From contig WKLE02001191.1 of the NCBI GenBank assembly GCA_014885115.2, forward strand, positions 2,740 to 33,204: a stretch of 30,465 bases of DNA. Direction: 5' to 3'. Positions 17,844 through 27,556 of this stretch are shown here, piece by piece. The notes beneath the pieces were generated by a model. That model was not told the DNA's origin, made no database searches, and worked only from the letters and a program-made list of their open reading frames with translations. The DNA comes from Asterionellopsis glacialis. Its lineage: Eukaryota > Bacillariophyta > Plagiogrammaphyceae > Rhaphoneidales > Asterionellopsidaceae. Within the stretch, counting starts at the first letter, position 1. Every line of letters starts with the position of its first letter. A program made the translations under genes and the position numbers.

Positions 17844-20069
17844 CTAAAATATCTGGAAATTTTCGTCCGATGCTTTCAATTTGGCATAGATTGTATTCAA
17901 ATCATCATCTGGTTCAATGGTATATGGACTACTATCGTTTTCATCTTGCATGCTAATTAATATTTTGGCAAGCTCTTCTTTCTGTGATTCATCAGTTTGA
18001 TCAATGCGTCTCCCACCAAGTGGTTCCTCTACGAAATTTTCAACAGCGTCTTCAATTTCTTCTCTAACGTTCCGTCTATTCTTGTCACCGACATCTTTCA
18101 TTTCTAGTGTTTGCCACTCATTTTCGTTGTCGTCTTTACTAACTGCGGGTCCAGTTGTAGGTAAAAAGACACGGCTGTACGTTTCCATCCAAGCAGTGGA
18201 TAGGAGACAGGCAACGTCAGCCTCACCACCATCCAGTGATATTTGTCCTGCACCACCAAATTCTCCATCTACAAATTGACCAAATGTATCGGCACCACCC
18301 GTTTGTCTTGCGGATAATCCAATATGAGCAAAACCATGCCCAGCGCCTGGAAAGACCTTTACCATGTGATCGTTGACTCGATTGTCCTTCTCGAGGAGAG
18401 ATTTAAGCTCAGCAGCATCATCGGGTGTTGCTCCAGGCAAGATGTCGTTGCCAGCAAACACCGACATTACTGCTACTTTACGTGTATTACCATTGGCATC
18501 ACGTACAGAACCCTTGTGTTTCGGCCCAAAAAGTGTGGTTGCATCATATCGTGTTGGATACCAAGCAATGGCAGCCAAGGGGTCAACAAGTGGTGGACCG
18601 ACACGTCCATCTACGTCATGAATTTTCCCATCAGGTAAATACCCTGATGCAGCCTCTAGAGCCCGTCCACCACCATAACATGTTCCCCAAATAGTAATAG
18701 AACTTACACCGTACCGTTCACGAAGACATGATGCTGCAGCACGAATGTCGATACTTACTCGTAAATCGGTATGTGTGGCTCTCCATTGTTCATAGGTCTG
18801 CCCCTTGGCATTAAGTCCCGGAGTAGACTTGACTTCCTTCCATGGAGAATTTCTAAATAGATCAGGTACCATAACAACGACAGGTTGACATTCAAATGCA
18901 ATTTTCTCTGCAAGTGCCATGGTATCTTCTGAGAATGCACCATACACATCACTTAACAAGAGGACACCTTGTACTTCAGCAGCTGAAAGCTGTGCACCTG
19001 TTTGTGTAAATTTGCCCCAATCACTAAAGTCTCGTTCAATAATATTCGAATACAACCCTGTTTCATCTCCCTCATCGACACCAGGATTATCTTCTAATCG
19101 TGTGGGAACCTTGGCGGCCCTTTCGCGTCTCATTTGAATTTCACGCAATCGATCTTCCGCGGAACTGGTTTCGTTTTGACTTTTCGATCCACCGGCTAAA
19201 AAGTATTTAAGTGCATCACGACTTGCTACAACAAAGGCATTTACCTTGGTTTGATTTGATCCGGTAAATTCAACATTTGTACGCGACAAAGAATCCACCA
19301 CAACACTACGACCTTCATAATCATCTACAATCTTGGCATCCAAACCCCAAACTTCAGGGCCAATACCAGTTCCACCATCACCATTATCGTCATCGTTGCT
19401 CTCTGTTTCCTGATCTGTTTCGTCTTTATCATTAAGACTTCGTGTATCCTTACCCTTATCTTCCTCATCAAGATACGCTGTAACATCAATAAGTTCTTTC
19501 CCATTCTTTTCTGCAAGACGTCGTGCTTTACTTTTTTGCGCTTTGACGTCTGCACCTTCCATCACATCTACTTCCAATATTTGTTGTTCTTGATCCTCAT
19601 CTTCACTACTAGGAATTGCACCTTCCGCACTTAAAAGTCGATCAATTAATTCACTTTTACGTCCACTTACTTTAAGACCACGTAATCTCAATTGTTGCTT
19701 TAATTGTGGTACTGTTAATTTTTGAACCTTGTCACTTGTCAAACTAGATGATGAATCATCTTCACCAATTCCTGCAAAAAAGTTATCTGTATCAAAGATT
19801 TTATTATTGTCTTCTTCTTCATCATCTTTATCATCATTTTCTGACTTGGTCATAAATAAAGATAAGGGAGACCCGACATGCCGGGAAAGTCGCCCGTTAT
19901 GGGAAGTTGATGATGCGGTCAAGAATGTTGGTCGACTGTAACCAGTGAAGGCTACTGCTCTATCGGATACCAACAAGAATGCCCCAAAAGATAGTAAAGG
20001 GAAAAATGACATCAAAAACTTTCGTCGATGGTCTTGATGGCACTGATGATGATGTGTAGGAAGATTCAT
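17844..20069 (-). CDS. Plastid-targeted SAP-domain plus dienelactone hydrolase fusion
   Basis: Single exon, 741 residues. The N-terminus has a hydrophobic signal core (about 18-40) ending AVA|FTG, the A|F junction used by diatom plastid proteins, followed by a Ser/Thr/Arg-rich transit-like stretch. Residues 114-147 form a SAP helix-extension-helix (LTVPQLKQQLRLRGL, GRKSELIDRLL), usually a nucleic-acid-binding motif. An acidic linker follows. Residues about 365-585 are an alpha/beta hydrolase of the dienelactone hydrolase family, with nucleophile Cys464 in WGTCYGGG, Asp542 in FAGNDILPG and His578 in GAGHGFA, so the Cys-Asp-His triad is complete. Family enzymes hydrolyse enol-lactones (carboxymethylenebutenolidase), but algal substrates are unknown. 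The acidic C-terminal tail (about 645-741) is unassigned. A SAP domain joined to a lactone hydrolase is unusual. Confidence 0.85.
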   Translation of the reverse strand: MNLPTHHHQCHQDHRRKFLMSFFPLLSFGAFLLVSDRAVAFTGYSRPTFLTASSTSHNGRLSRHVGSPLSLFMTKSENDDKDDEEEDNNKIFDTDNFFAGIGEDDSSSSLTSDKVQKLTVPQLKQQLRLRGLKVSGRKSELIDRLLSAEGAIPSSEDEDQEQQILEVDVMEGADVKAQKSKARRLAEKNGKELIDVTAYLDEEDKGKDTRSLNDKDETDQETESNDDDNGDGGTGIGPEVWGLDAKIVDDYEGRSVVVDSLSRTNVEFTGSNQTKVNAFVVASRDALKYFLAGGSKSQNETSSAEDRLREIQMRRERAAKVPTRLEDNPGVDEGDETGLYSNIIERDFSDWGKFTQTGAQLSAAEVQGVLLLSDVYGAFSEDTMALAEKIAFECQPVVVMVPDLFRNSPWKEVKSTPGLNAKGQTYEQWRATHTDLRVSIDIRAAASCLRERYGVSSITIWGTCYGGGRALEAASGYLPDGKIHDVDGRVGPPLVDPLAAIAWYPTRYDATTLFGPKHKGSVRDANGNTRKVAVMSVFAGNDILPGATPDDAAELKSLLEKDNRVNDHMVKVFPGAGHGFAHIGLSARQTGGADTFGQFVDGEFGGAGQISLDGGEADVACLLSTAWMETYSRVFLPTTGPAVSKDDNENEWQTLEMKDVGDKNRRNVREEIEDAVENFVEEPLGGRRIDQTDESQKEELAKILISMQDENDSSPYTIEPDDDLNTIYAKLKASDENFQIF

Positions 20070-20772
20070 GTTCCTTGCCTTTTTTGAAAACGAATATCAG
20101 ATTTGTAACCTATGGACGATCAAAATGTTTTTACTGTATTTCGTAAATGAATGTGATTATAGGAGAAAGGACAGTCAGCAGATGAATTTTTTGCTTTGTT
20201 GCGAGATTTGGATCTGGATATCTGTGTTTTGATGCGGGTTTTGATGGCTGGTTCTGGTTTGTCTTTCGAAACCCCTCGCAGAAAAAGATAAAAAAGAACA
20301 GCGATAGATTGATTGGATGTCAGATGCACCCCCAACGAATTTGGGTCTGTTTATTCTGACTCACAGAACGCCTGGGAGAGGAACAAAAATTCTTACTAAA
20401 AAACGCCTGGGGGAGATGGACTCAGTCGACTTGTTGATCCAACTTGTGTCCTGGGGTGGCTTGAGCTTGACGGGCGAAAATCATTGGTTGCTATGCGCAC
20501 GTGTAATGCCACTGTCGTTCAGATCTCAGATCTCTCTTTTGAATTTCTCAAATCTCTGCCCTTGGGACCTTTGCACTGCACTGCACTGCACTGCATCTCT
20601 AGTCTGCATATCTGCACGACAAAAAGACGTTGCCGTGTTCATTGACCGTCTATCGATTAGGGAAGGTAACAACGGTAACCACCACCATTTACATCCTATA
20701 GCCACTCAAGGAAGATTATCTCGAAACCAAATCATCAACAGGCACCGAAACTGTAATAATTTCATAAGTAAA
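20070..20772. other. Divergent promoter region between SAP-DLH and membrane-protein genes
   Basis: The reading frame of the membrane protein stays open upstream to an ATG at 20317, but the implied 152 residues are compositionally unlike the rest and include a pentanucleotide microsatellite. I therefore treat this as promoter and 5' leader. The microsatellite is TGCAC repeated four times plus TGCA (20572-20595). The segment must serve both divergent genes. Confidence 0.45.
20572..20595 (+). repeat. TGCAC pentanucleotide microsatellite
   Basis: Four perfect TGCAC units plus a partial unit lie about 180 bases upstream of the preferred start of the membrane-protein gene. Confidence 0.9.
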
Positions 20773-22335
20773 ATGGGGGTTAGTCTAGTAGGAAAGGCTG
20801 CAACAAGAGCATTTATGTTTTGGGTCATTCTTTATATCATTGCAATTCACGTTGGGATGCTGTTTACAGGTCCAAAACAACCCAGTGTTCCCTCGTCATC
20901 TGATCAAATAGCTTTGAACGAAAGTGTGCTAAATGAAGCACTACCGTCAACGGAAGAGGCGATCGAAGAAGAAGAGGAGGAGGAAGAAATTGTAGAAGAA
21001 ATAGTAGAGGAAATTAAGGAGGTTCTTGTGTATCGAGATAAAATCATTGAAGAGGAGGAAATCATATACGAAGACGAAGAAGAGGAAGAAGAGCCTCCTC
21101 AAGAAGAAGTAGAGGAGGAGGAAGGAGAGGTGGAAATAGAAGAAGTCATCGTAGTGAAGAAAAAGAATTTTCCAAGTGCACATACAGTTGAAAAATTACG
21201 TAAACAATGGGACACTATTCGAAAGGAAGAGAAAAAGCTTGCCAATGCCAATAAAAAGAAATTATCTTTGTTAACGACCAGTATGAATGTGTTGACTCAG
21301 CGTGACAATGTCAAACGTCCAGGCAGTGATGAAAACAACTCAAAACATAAAATGAGAGAAATGGATACCTTATTATGGTATGAATCCCTAAGTCAATTGG
21401 AAGAGTATGAATTGGAACGTTCCTTTCAAAGTTTAATTAAAGAAATCGAAGAGGGGCTGTCCGACCCACAAAATATACGATGGGATACGTTAGATAGACT
21501 TTGGTTTGAAAAATCGTTTCCACGTCTTGAAAGTGATGCAACAGAAGTACAATACCAAAAATGTCCAAAAATACCAGGCAATTCAGTAGATGATACCATT
21601 CCTATTGAAGATATGGCAAGAGAATCTGATCTTAAAGCCAAGATAGATGAAATTGATGCTAGCTTGAGCGAACGTCTGGAGCGTGCTCGTTCGACTACAG
21701 CAAGTTCCTTACCACCGTTATGGAATAAGGATGTGATTGATCGATTAAAGGAATCGATGGTATCCAACGCAAAGGAGGGTGTTCGAAGACAAGAAGAATT
21801 AATAGATGCTGCCATTGAGGATGCCGAAGAAAAGCTAGAACAAGCTATTGCTGAGCGTGAAAAGCATGCTACTGAACATAGCGATGACAATTGTATTGAA
21901 CCTAGTGATGTAGAATGGTTAGTCGATGAAGGGTTGAGTGCTTTGGAACGCAAGCAGGACTTACGGTCTGCTCTTGTTAAGGCATTACGGTCCTTGGATG
22001 CAGAGGCAGCTGATAAGGTAATTTTAGATGCCATGCTCCCATTCAAACCACCACAAAGACCGCCTCAAAAGAATAAGGTAAATCTTCGACAAGTTTTGGA
22101 TACACCGCTCTTATCACAACAGTTACCACGTTGGATCGACTTTGTTGTAGATAAAGTGAGTGGCTATAGTGATTTTCTAGATGAAGCAATAGATGGTATT
22201 CTACAAAACCAAGTGAACAAGGATGAAGATAGCGTTGGGAAGGTTCTGGTAGCATATATCTTGAAGCTTGCTGGGAAAGTGGAAGTTCCCAATCTTCTCA
22301 AGGATGTACCAGATCCAGGGGCGCTACGGCCATAG
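20773..22335 (+). CDS. Single-pass membrane protein with very acidic segment, unknown function
   Basis: I choose the ATG at 20773 (520 residues), because it places a clean hydrophobic anchor at residues about 13-31 (FMFWVILYIIAIHVGML) right at the N-terminus. The same frame is open to 20317 (672 residues), but that extension looks non-coding. After the anchor comes a Glu-rich stretch (about 57-130) in which most residues are Glu or Asp, then a basic coiled-coil segment (about 140-200) and a mostly helical region to the end, including WLVDEGLSALERKQDLR and LPRWIDFVVDKVSGY. The layout suggests a type II membrane protein of the ER, Golgi or another endomembrane. I do not recognise a family. Its stop lies 118 bases from the stop of the convergent gene. 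Confidence 0.75.
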   Translation: MGVSLVGKAATRAFMFWVILYIIAIHVGMLFTGPKQPSVPSSSDQIALNESVLNEALPSTEEAIEEEEEEEEIVEEIVEEIKEVLVYRDKIIEEEEIIYEDEEEEEEPPQEEVEEEEGEVEIEEVIVVKKKNFPSAHTVEKLRKQWDTIRKEEKKLANANKKKLSLLTTSMNVLTQRDNVKRPGSDENNSKHKMREMDTLLWYESLSQLEEYELERSFQSLIKEIEEGLSDPQNIRWDTLDRLWFEKSFPRLESDATEVQYQKCPKIPGNSVDDTIPIEDMARESDLKAKIDEIDASLSERLERARSTTASSLPPLWNKDVIDRLKESMVSNAKEGVRRQEELIDAAIEDAEEKLEQAIAEREKHATEHSDDNCIEPSDVEWLVDEGLSALERKQDLRSALVKALRSLDAEAADKVILDAMLPFKPPQRPPQKNKVNLRQVLDTPLLSQQLPRWIDFVVDKVSGYSDFLDEAIDGILQNQVNKDEDSVGKVLVAYILKLAGKVEVPNLLKDVPDPGALRP

Positions 22336-22453
22336 TAGATTTTCAAATGAAAAAGTAATAATAGAAAATCTTATACATTATATTTACACAATGACGTTGT
22401 AGACATTGTTTTATATTTATATTTCTTGATCGTGACTCTTGATTGTTCTTTCT

Positions 22454-25400
22454 CTAGGTATGACCATGAATAGGCTGATCCTGGTTCGACAGAGATACAT
22501 TTGTGGCATATACGATTTGATTTATCAAGTCAGTACGTACCCCCAAGTCTTCCTCGTGTAGAGCTTGATTCCCCAATAAGTTCTGAAATGGCGCTTTCGA
22601 TACGTCTTCACCTCTATGGTCTTTATTTGTTTCTGCCCCGGCGTTTAGCAACCACAAAGCGGAAGTCACGGATATCATGGGACATAGTGATATCAGGAAT
22701 CGGACTCTCTCCAGAATTCGAGAATCTAGTATCGATGATTCTATATGTTTCTGGATTTGCATTTGATTTGGCCCTACCGACTTCAATATCCGATGTGCAA
22801 GAGACGCAGAAAGAGAGTCTGGGGATACAGTGTTGTACAAAACTTTTGTTCTCATACCCCCCTTCAGAGATATGATAGCATTCTGTAGTATTGAAATATC
22901 TCGACAGATGCATGGTGTAATATCTACATCAAAGCAAAGAAGTATGATCAGTTGAGTATATCTCCCAAGTGCAGCAAGTCTCATTACGTTCTTGGTTGCT
23001 GTTCTCGTACAAAAGGAAGATATACGAAGCACGATGAGGGATGTACCACCTAATAATTCTAAATCTACCCCGGTGTCGTCAAGCAAAGGTGAATCCATAA
23101 GTAAAATCCTTCTTCCGTTGATCTCTTGTTGAGATTTAAACATCATATCTTCTCTTGATAATGCCTCTACACTATTGGCTGCAAATGAAGTTGCCCATTT
23201 GCCAGATGCAAGTTCAGCAATTGCATTCCCAAAAGACTCTAAAAACGATTCAGAGCAAAGAGCCTTTACAGTTGGTAAGTTCAAATAATTCCCTATGTTT
23301 TGGTCACGTGATTTGTTAATAATGTCATTCTCGCCTTGTGGAGTTTCGTAGGCTAACCTTTCCATCCAGGGCGAAAATATACCTTCGTTGGTGCAGGTTT
23401 TATTTTTTGAAGCCTCAGGAACATCGTCGGTGTCTTCTCTTCGTTTCTTCACCATGACTGGTGTGGGTTTAACTGCATGATCGATAACAGCAACTTTGTT
23501 TGTATTTTTCCCTGACCAAGACACACCCAAACTATTGCTGGTGGAATTTAGATCCATTTCAGAATCAGTATGTCCACTAGCCAGCATTTTCTTGATTTGT
23601 ATGGGCTTCCTGATTGCATCGGCTTTCTTGATACGAATGTCACCATCCTGTATAGTACAGGCTCTAGTCTTGCTTACTACAGGGATGACTCCTGACTCCT
23701 CTGCTGGTGCTTGGACTACAAGTTCAATGTTCTCGATGCTTTTGCTTGATTCCGTATTAACATTTTCTTCATACGTAGAAGCAGCATGTTTCGACCGTTT
23801 GCTTTCGGCAGAACAAGCGCTACTTGATCTTTTTTTAGAATGACGTTTCTTGCGCTTCCTTTTGTCCTTTTTCCTCTTCTTTTTTTTTTTCTGTCGAACA
23901 TTTGCACCAGTTTCTTCAGGATGTCTCTTACCTTTCTTCCGCAAATCGACAGGCACATTATGTACCTGAGGAGATGATGCTACACTATTGTCATGTTCAG
24001 GCGCATCCTCGTCTGTTTTGTTTGTCGAGGTACTCGTAATCGTAGGGTTGGATTCCACTAAACGTTCGGTTCGGGACAGATGAATCCAGCTGCAATCATC
24101 AACATCATGGTCAGTTTGAACTGACCTAGTATATCTCGTTTGTGACAATTGAGTGGCTGTGCTTTCCAAGTAGACAAGCTCACGACGAATTTTGCCTGCC
24201 TCTTTGCAGTCAAACAAAAAGTGAAAGTTGGGGATCACCGAGAAACCTTTATTAGGTTCCTTGTGGACTAGAGGAACGCGTTGGTCAAAAAACGACCTTA
24301 TTTGTTGACATGTCTCGGAAGCAAGAAAGGAAGTAGTATTTTGTTTTCTTTTTAGTTTGTATGGAATGTTTCCTTCAAGGCAACTTTTCTTGGTGCGAAG
24401 CAGAAACTTTCTACTAGATATGCGTTCTGCAGTTGCAACTTCAGTGAGTGCAGATTCACAATAACCAACAACTAAACCCCTAGATTTTGAAAAGCCGTCG
24501 TTTCGAATCAGTCGCATGTATCTTAGTTCGAAGATCCTAGCATCGATAGGTTCACCACTGATAAATCCGTAGTAGATACAATCTGCTTTGTTTCGTTTAG
24601 ATACACATCCTGTCCAAAGAGCAACACGAGAAGACTGGTGACATGCTTTCTCTTTTGCCTTCTGGCAAAATGCCAATTGGAGCTCGTGAGCGTTATTGTA
24701 AAAATCACCAATTGATGGCAATACACTGGTTTCTAAAAATTCATCGTAAATCCAAATATTCTCGGAGCACAACCTACTCGATGTTGGATCCCATGAACCT
24801 ATAGGGTATGCTTTACCATTACATGCAACAAAGTCACACTTCTTAGTTTTGCTGGCAACGAGTTTACGAATATCAGCCATCAATTCATTCGGGAGTACAG
24901 GTATGACTGGTGGGATTCTTTCTGGATGCGACGCTGAAACATTCTTTGGATGTTTGATTTCTTCCTCACGTGAAGATACATGTGGAAGATAAAGAGCTGT
25001 AGGAATGTTTAGCATCTGCCCAATAGTCTTCATTGTCCTTATGCTTGCACCAGTCATCAAACAACGTTCCTGATTGGCATCTTTATCATCAATATCTAAT
25101 CCCAAATCATCACTCAGTTTGTTTTGCTGGAATCTTTTCGATGCCATATCCAACAAGTGTAACCGCGCTGGAAGAGGTGTTATCGTAGTATCCGGATCTA
25201 ATGCTTCATCACTAGTCTCCGTGAACATATCTGAACGGCTCAATTCAAAGTTAGATATTATATGAGGTATCCTTTGTAATTGATGTTCCATGACTGACAG
25301 TGGAGCTTTGGTGAAAATACAACATGAATGACCACGTTCACCCGAAGAATCTGAATCATGTTGGGAATCTGCTGAGTGCAATGTGCCACGAATGATGGAT

Positions 25401-25669
25401 TCGATCCCTGGTATAGGGATACTGTGAATTGGCTCATGATCCACCTTGAGGGCTCTTGCTTGCTCTTTGTCGTCGTTTTTTTCTCTTGATAGTGATGGAA
25501 TTCCAAATTTCTGAAGTATTGTTTGAGTTGTCGAAGGTTGCGTAGCCGAAGGTGCTGTAAAGTTAGTGTCTTCCTCCCTGAGAGGGATAGGGAGTGGTGG
25601 GTCGAGACACATTTGTGTAGAGTGCGTTATTGTAAGAATTATGACATCAAGATCGCTTTTGTTAGAAAA
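22454..25669 (-). CDS. Large 3' exon of a probable SHOC1/ZIP2-like gene
   Basis: The ORF holds about 1,050-1,072 codons. If it stands alone, the first ATG is at 25612. I favour its being exon 3 of the gene starting at 27152, because the frame is open upstream of that ATG to a CAAAG acceptor at 25670, and the extra codons read like protein (SDLDVIILTITH). Visible content: a Ser/Thr-rich N-part, a middle globular region, a Lys/Arg tract (KKKKKRKKDKRKRKKR, coded near 23840-23900) that is a likely nuclear signal, and a C-terminal alpha/beta region coded at about 23120-22620 (RRILLMDSPLLDD, GGTSLIVLRISSF, YTQLIILLCFD, RVRFLISLCPMISV). This resembles the degenerate XPF-type nuclease fold plus helix-hairpin-helix of SHOC1/ZIP2 meiotic crossover proteins. 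No ERK catalytic motif is seen, as in SHOC1. The family call is tentative; the coding call is firm. Confidence 0.6.
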   Translation of the reverse strand, partial: FSNKSDLDVIILTITHSTQMCLDPPLPIPLREEDTNFTAPSATQPSTTQTILQKFGIPSLSREKNDDKEQARALKVDHEPIHSIPIPGIESIIRGTLHSADSQHDSDSSGERGHSCCIFTKAPLSVMEHQLQRIPHIISNFELSRSDMFTETSDEALDPDTTITPLPARLHLLDMASKRFQQNKLSDDLGLDIDDKDANQERCLMTGASIRTMKTIGQMLNIPTALYLPHVSSREEEIKHPKNVSASHPERIPPVIPVLPNELMADIRKLVASKTKKCDFVACNGKAYPIGSWDPTSSRLCSENIWIYDEFLETSVLPSIGDFYNNAHELQLAFCQKAKEKACHQSSRVALWTGCVSKRNKADCIYYGFISGEPIDARIFELRYMRLIRNDGFSKSRGLVVGYCESALTEVATAERISSRKFLLRTKKSCLEGNIPYKLKRKQNTTSFLASETCQQIRSFFDQRVPLVHKEPNKGFSVIPNFHFLFDCKEAGKIRRELVYLESTATQLSQTRYTRSVQTDHDVDDCSWIHLSRTERLVESNPTITSTSTNKTDEDAPEHDNSVASSPQVHNVPVDLRKKGKRHPEETGANVRQKKKKKRKKDKRKRKKRHSKKRSSSACSAESKRSKHAASTYEENVNTESSKSIENIELVVQAPAEESGVIPVVSKTRACTIQDGDIRIKKADAIRKPIQIKKMLASGHTDSEMDLNSTSNSLGVSWSGKNTNKVAVIDHAVKPTPVMVKKRREDTDDVPEASKNKTCTNEGIFSPWMERLAYETPQGENDIINKSRDQNIGNYLNLPTVKALCSESFLESFGNAIAELASGKWATSFAANSVEALSREDMMFKSQQEINGRRILLMDSPLLDDTGVDLELLGGTSLIVLRISSFCTRTATKNVMRLAALGRYTQLIILLCFDVDITPCICRDISILQNAIISLKGGMRTKVLYNTVSPDSLSASLAHRILKSVGPNQMQIQKHIESSILDSRILERVRFLISLCPMISVTSALWLLNAGAETNKDHRGEDVSKAPFQNLLGNQALHEEDLGVRTDLINQIVYATNVSLSNQDQPIHGHT

Positions 25670-25790
25670 CTTTGACAAAAATATTCACAGAAAAAGTAAA
25701 GAGGGGATAAACAGAAGTGTGAGTTATGACATATCATATGATAACACGGAATCATCAAAATTTGTTTGCAACATCCACTTTTGAGCATAC

Positions 25791-27152
25791 CAATAAAGTT
25801 TCAGGACTAGCACCATCCTGGTAGATACCATTTACGTCGTCTTGTTTATCTTTATTAAAAGAGAATTTTGAAATACCCAAGGTCTCCAAACCTTTTCTCA
25901 AACGACTGTCAAAATTCTGATTATTACTCCAAAAGAAATCATTCGATATAGCATGGTTTGGTTTCTGGAAATCTAATTTCTTCCCCAGATCATTGGTTGG
26001 ACACCTAGTCCGTTTCTCACCAAGTTGTTTTGCTTGTTGTTTTCCAAGATATGATTCAACGTACTTTCTCCCATGCTGCGCATGGGACATATAACCGACC
26101 CTGTGGGAAAGAAGACCAAAGAGTTCTTCTTCGTTGAATACTTGTTCGGGAGGGTGGCGAAGATAGGGTGATTGATCAAGTAGTGCAAATTCTTGTATTT
26201 GATTCTTCCATGCATCATGTTCCAAATCAATTTGGCTCAAACTACTGCGTGGACTAAGATAATCCACACTGCAAGAAGAATCACAAAGATCACCATTTTT
26301 CGAATCAAATAAAGCCGTTGTGGGGGTCTGGCAGTGATGCGATGTATCACACGCCGTAGAAGTACCCTTTCCTTCTTGTTGTTGGCGAAGTACATTGATA
26401 GATTTGTTTAAAAGACCTTCAATGCCTCCAAATTTGTGTGTCATCTCTGTAGTCATATCATGATAGTCGTTCATGATATTTACAGTGTCAATTTCTCGTT
26501 GTACACAGTCTTCTCGACATATGGTTGGTCCAAAGAAATAAATACTTTTGCTCGTTTCTTCTCCATCCGTATCATCCTGTTCTTTGTCTTCCTTGGCTGG
26601 TCTTGCAGCAATCATCTACAAAAAGATAAGAAAAACATTATTAGGTATACATACAAATAAAATATAAGTGTTGGGATACGTGTACATTCAAAAACTCGCG
26701 ACAAGTCACGAAAACTTTAGAAAATGACTTGCCGCCAAAAGTTCCCTCCGAGAGCTGACTGAACTTTTTTCAGATAGACGGAAACACAGGATTATTTGCA
26801 CAAGAGCAATTCAATACAACGAATGTCAATATGCATAATGGAGAACGAATTGGTTTGATTCAGACAACATGGAAAGACTTACACTCTGAATACCATCTGT
26901 TCTCGGATTATCGGTAGTATCATTTTGACGGGATTCGCCTGTGGAAGATGATGATGACAATTCCTCGAAAGCCTGTTTTCGATCTAACTTGGTCGTATTA
27001 CCGTGACTTCCATTATTGTAGAAATCGTCATTGTCTTGACATGGAATAGAATGAGGAAGAAGGGATGTATGTTGACGTATTTGATCTTGCTCTTCCGATA
27101 ATCGATACGATGCTTCACTATGGTAATCAATGCAAAGAGGTCGGAATCTCAT
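25791..27152 (-). CDS. Exons 1 and 2 of the probable SHOC1/ZIP2-like gene
   Basis: Exon 1 is 27152-26883 (90 codons, starting MRFRPLCIDYHSEAS), the donor is GTAAGT, the intron is 26882-26616 (267 bases) and the acceptor is TTTTTGTAG. Exon 2 starts at 26615 in the same phase. Exon 2 can be read to a stop at 25755 (an independent protein of 376 residues) or spliced at GTATGC (25790) to 25669, which keeps the frame and removes a 121-base intron. The second model gives one protein of about 1,436 residues, the size of SHOC1 in other eukaryotes. As I remember it, plant SHOC1 begins with a similar M-R-x-R-x-L-x-I-D-Y motif. The rest is polar and mostly disordered, with no other recognised domain. 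The exon 1-2 splice is well supported; the exon 2-3 splice is an inference. Confidence 0.6.
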
Positions 27153-27556
27153 GATCTAATGTTGTGCGTGCACTGGCGAGTGTCTCTGTGTATGTCTTGG
27201 AACGAAAAAGCTCAAATTCAGAAGTGACCAAAGATGTCCTACTGACTGTCCTGCATAGATGCAAAGTAGATGTGATGCCGAACAATTCAACCGTGGAGTC
27301 AACTTTTGGTCACACATTTTTTGTTGGCGCCGCCGCCGCCTTTGACATACCAGGTACACGAGCATCCTACGCCCAGAGTTCTAGTCTGAAAACCCTAATC
27401 TTTTCAATCGAGTGATCTTTTTATTTTGGCCGTGACTCAGTGATCTCGATCTCCCTCCAGATAGATCTCAGAGCACACAGCGGACATGTTATGTTGACAA
27501 TGTCACAAATGGCGTTGTCTTTTACACTGAATTCGTTACGATAGAATTTGACAATC
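27153..27556. other. Divergent promoter region between SHOC1-like and 8-vinyl reductase genes
   Basis: About 400 bases between two divergent start codons, with no supported gene. A short GCC run (GCGCCGCCGCCGCC, about 27328-27341) stands out from the AT-richer surroundings. No known element was recognised. Confidence 0.4.
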
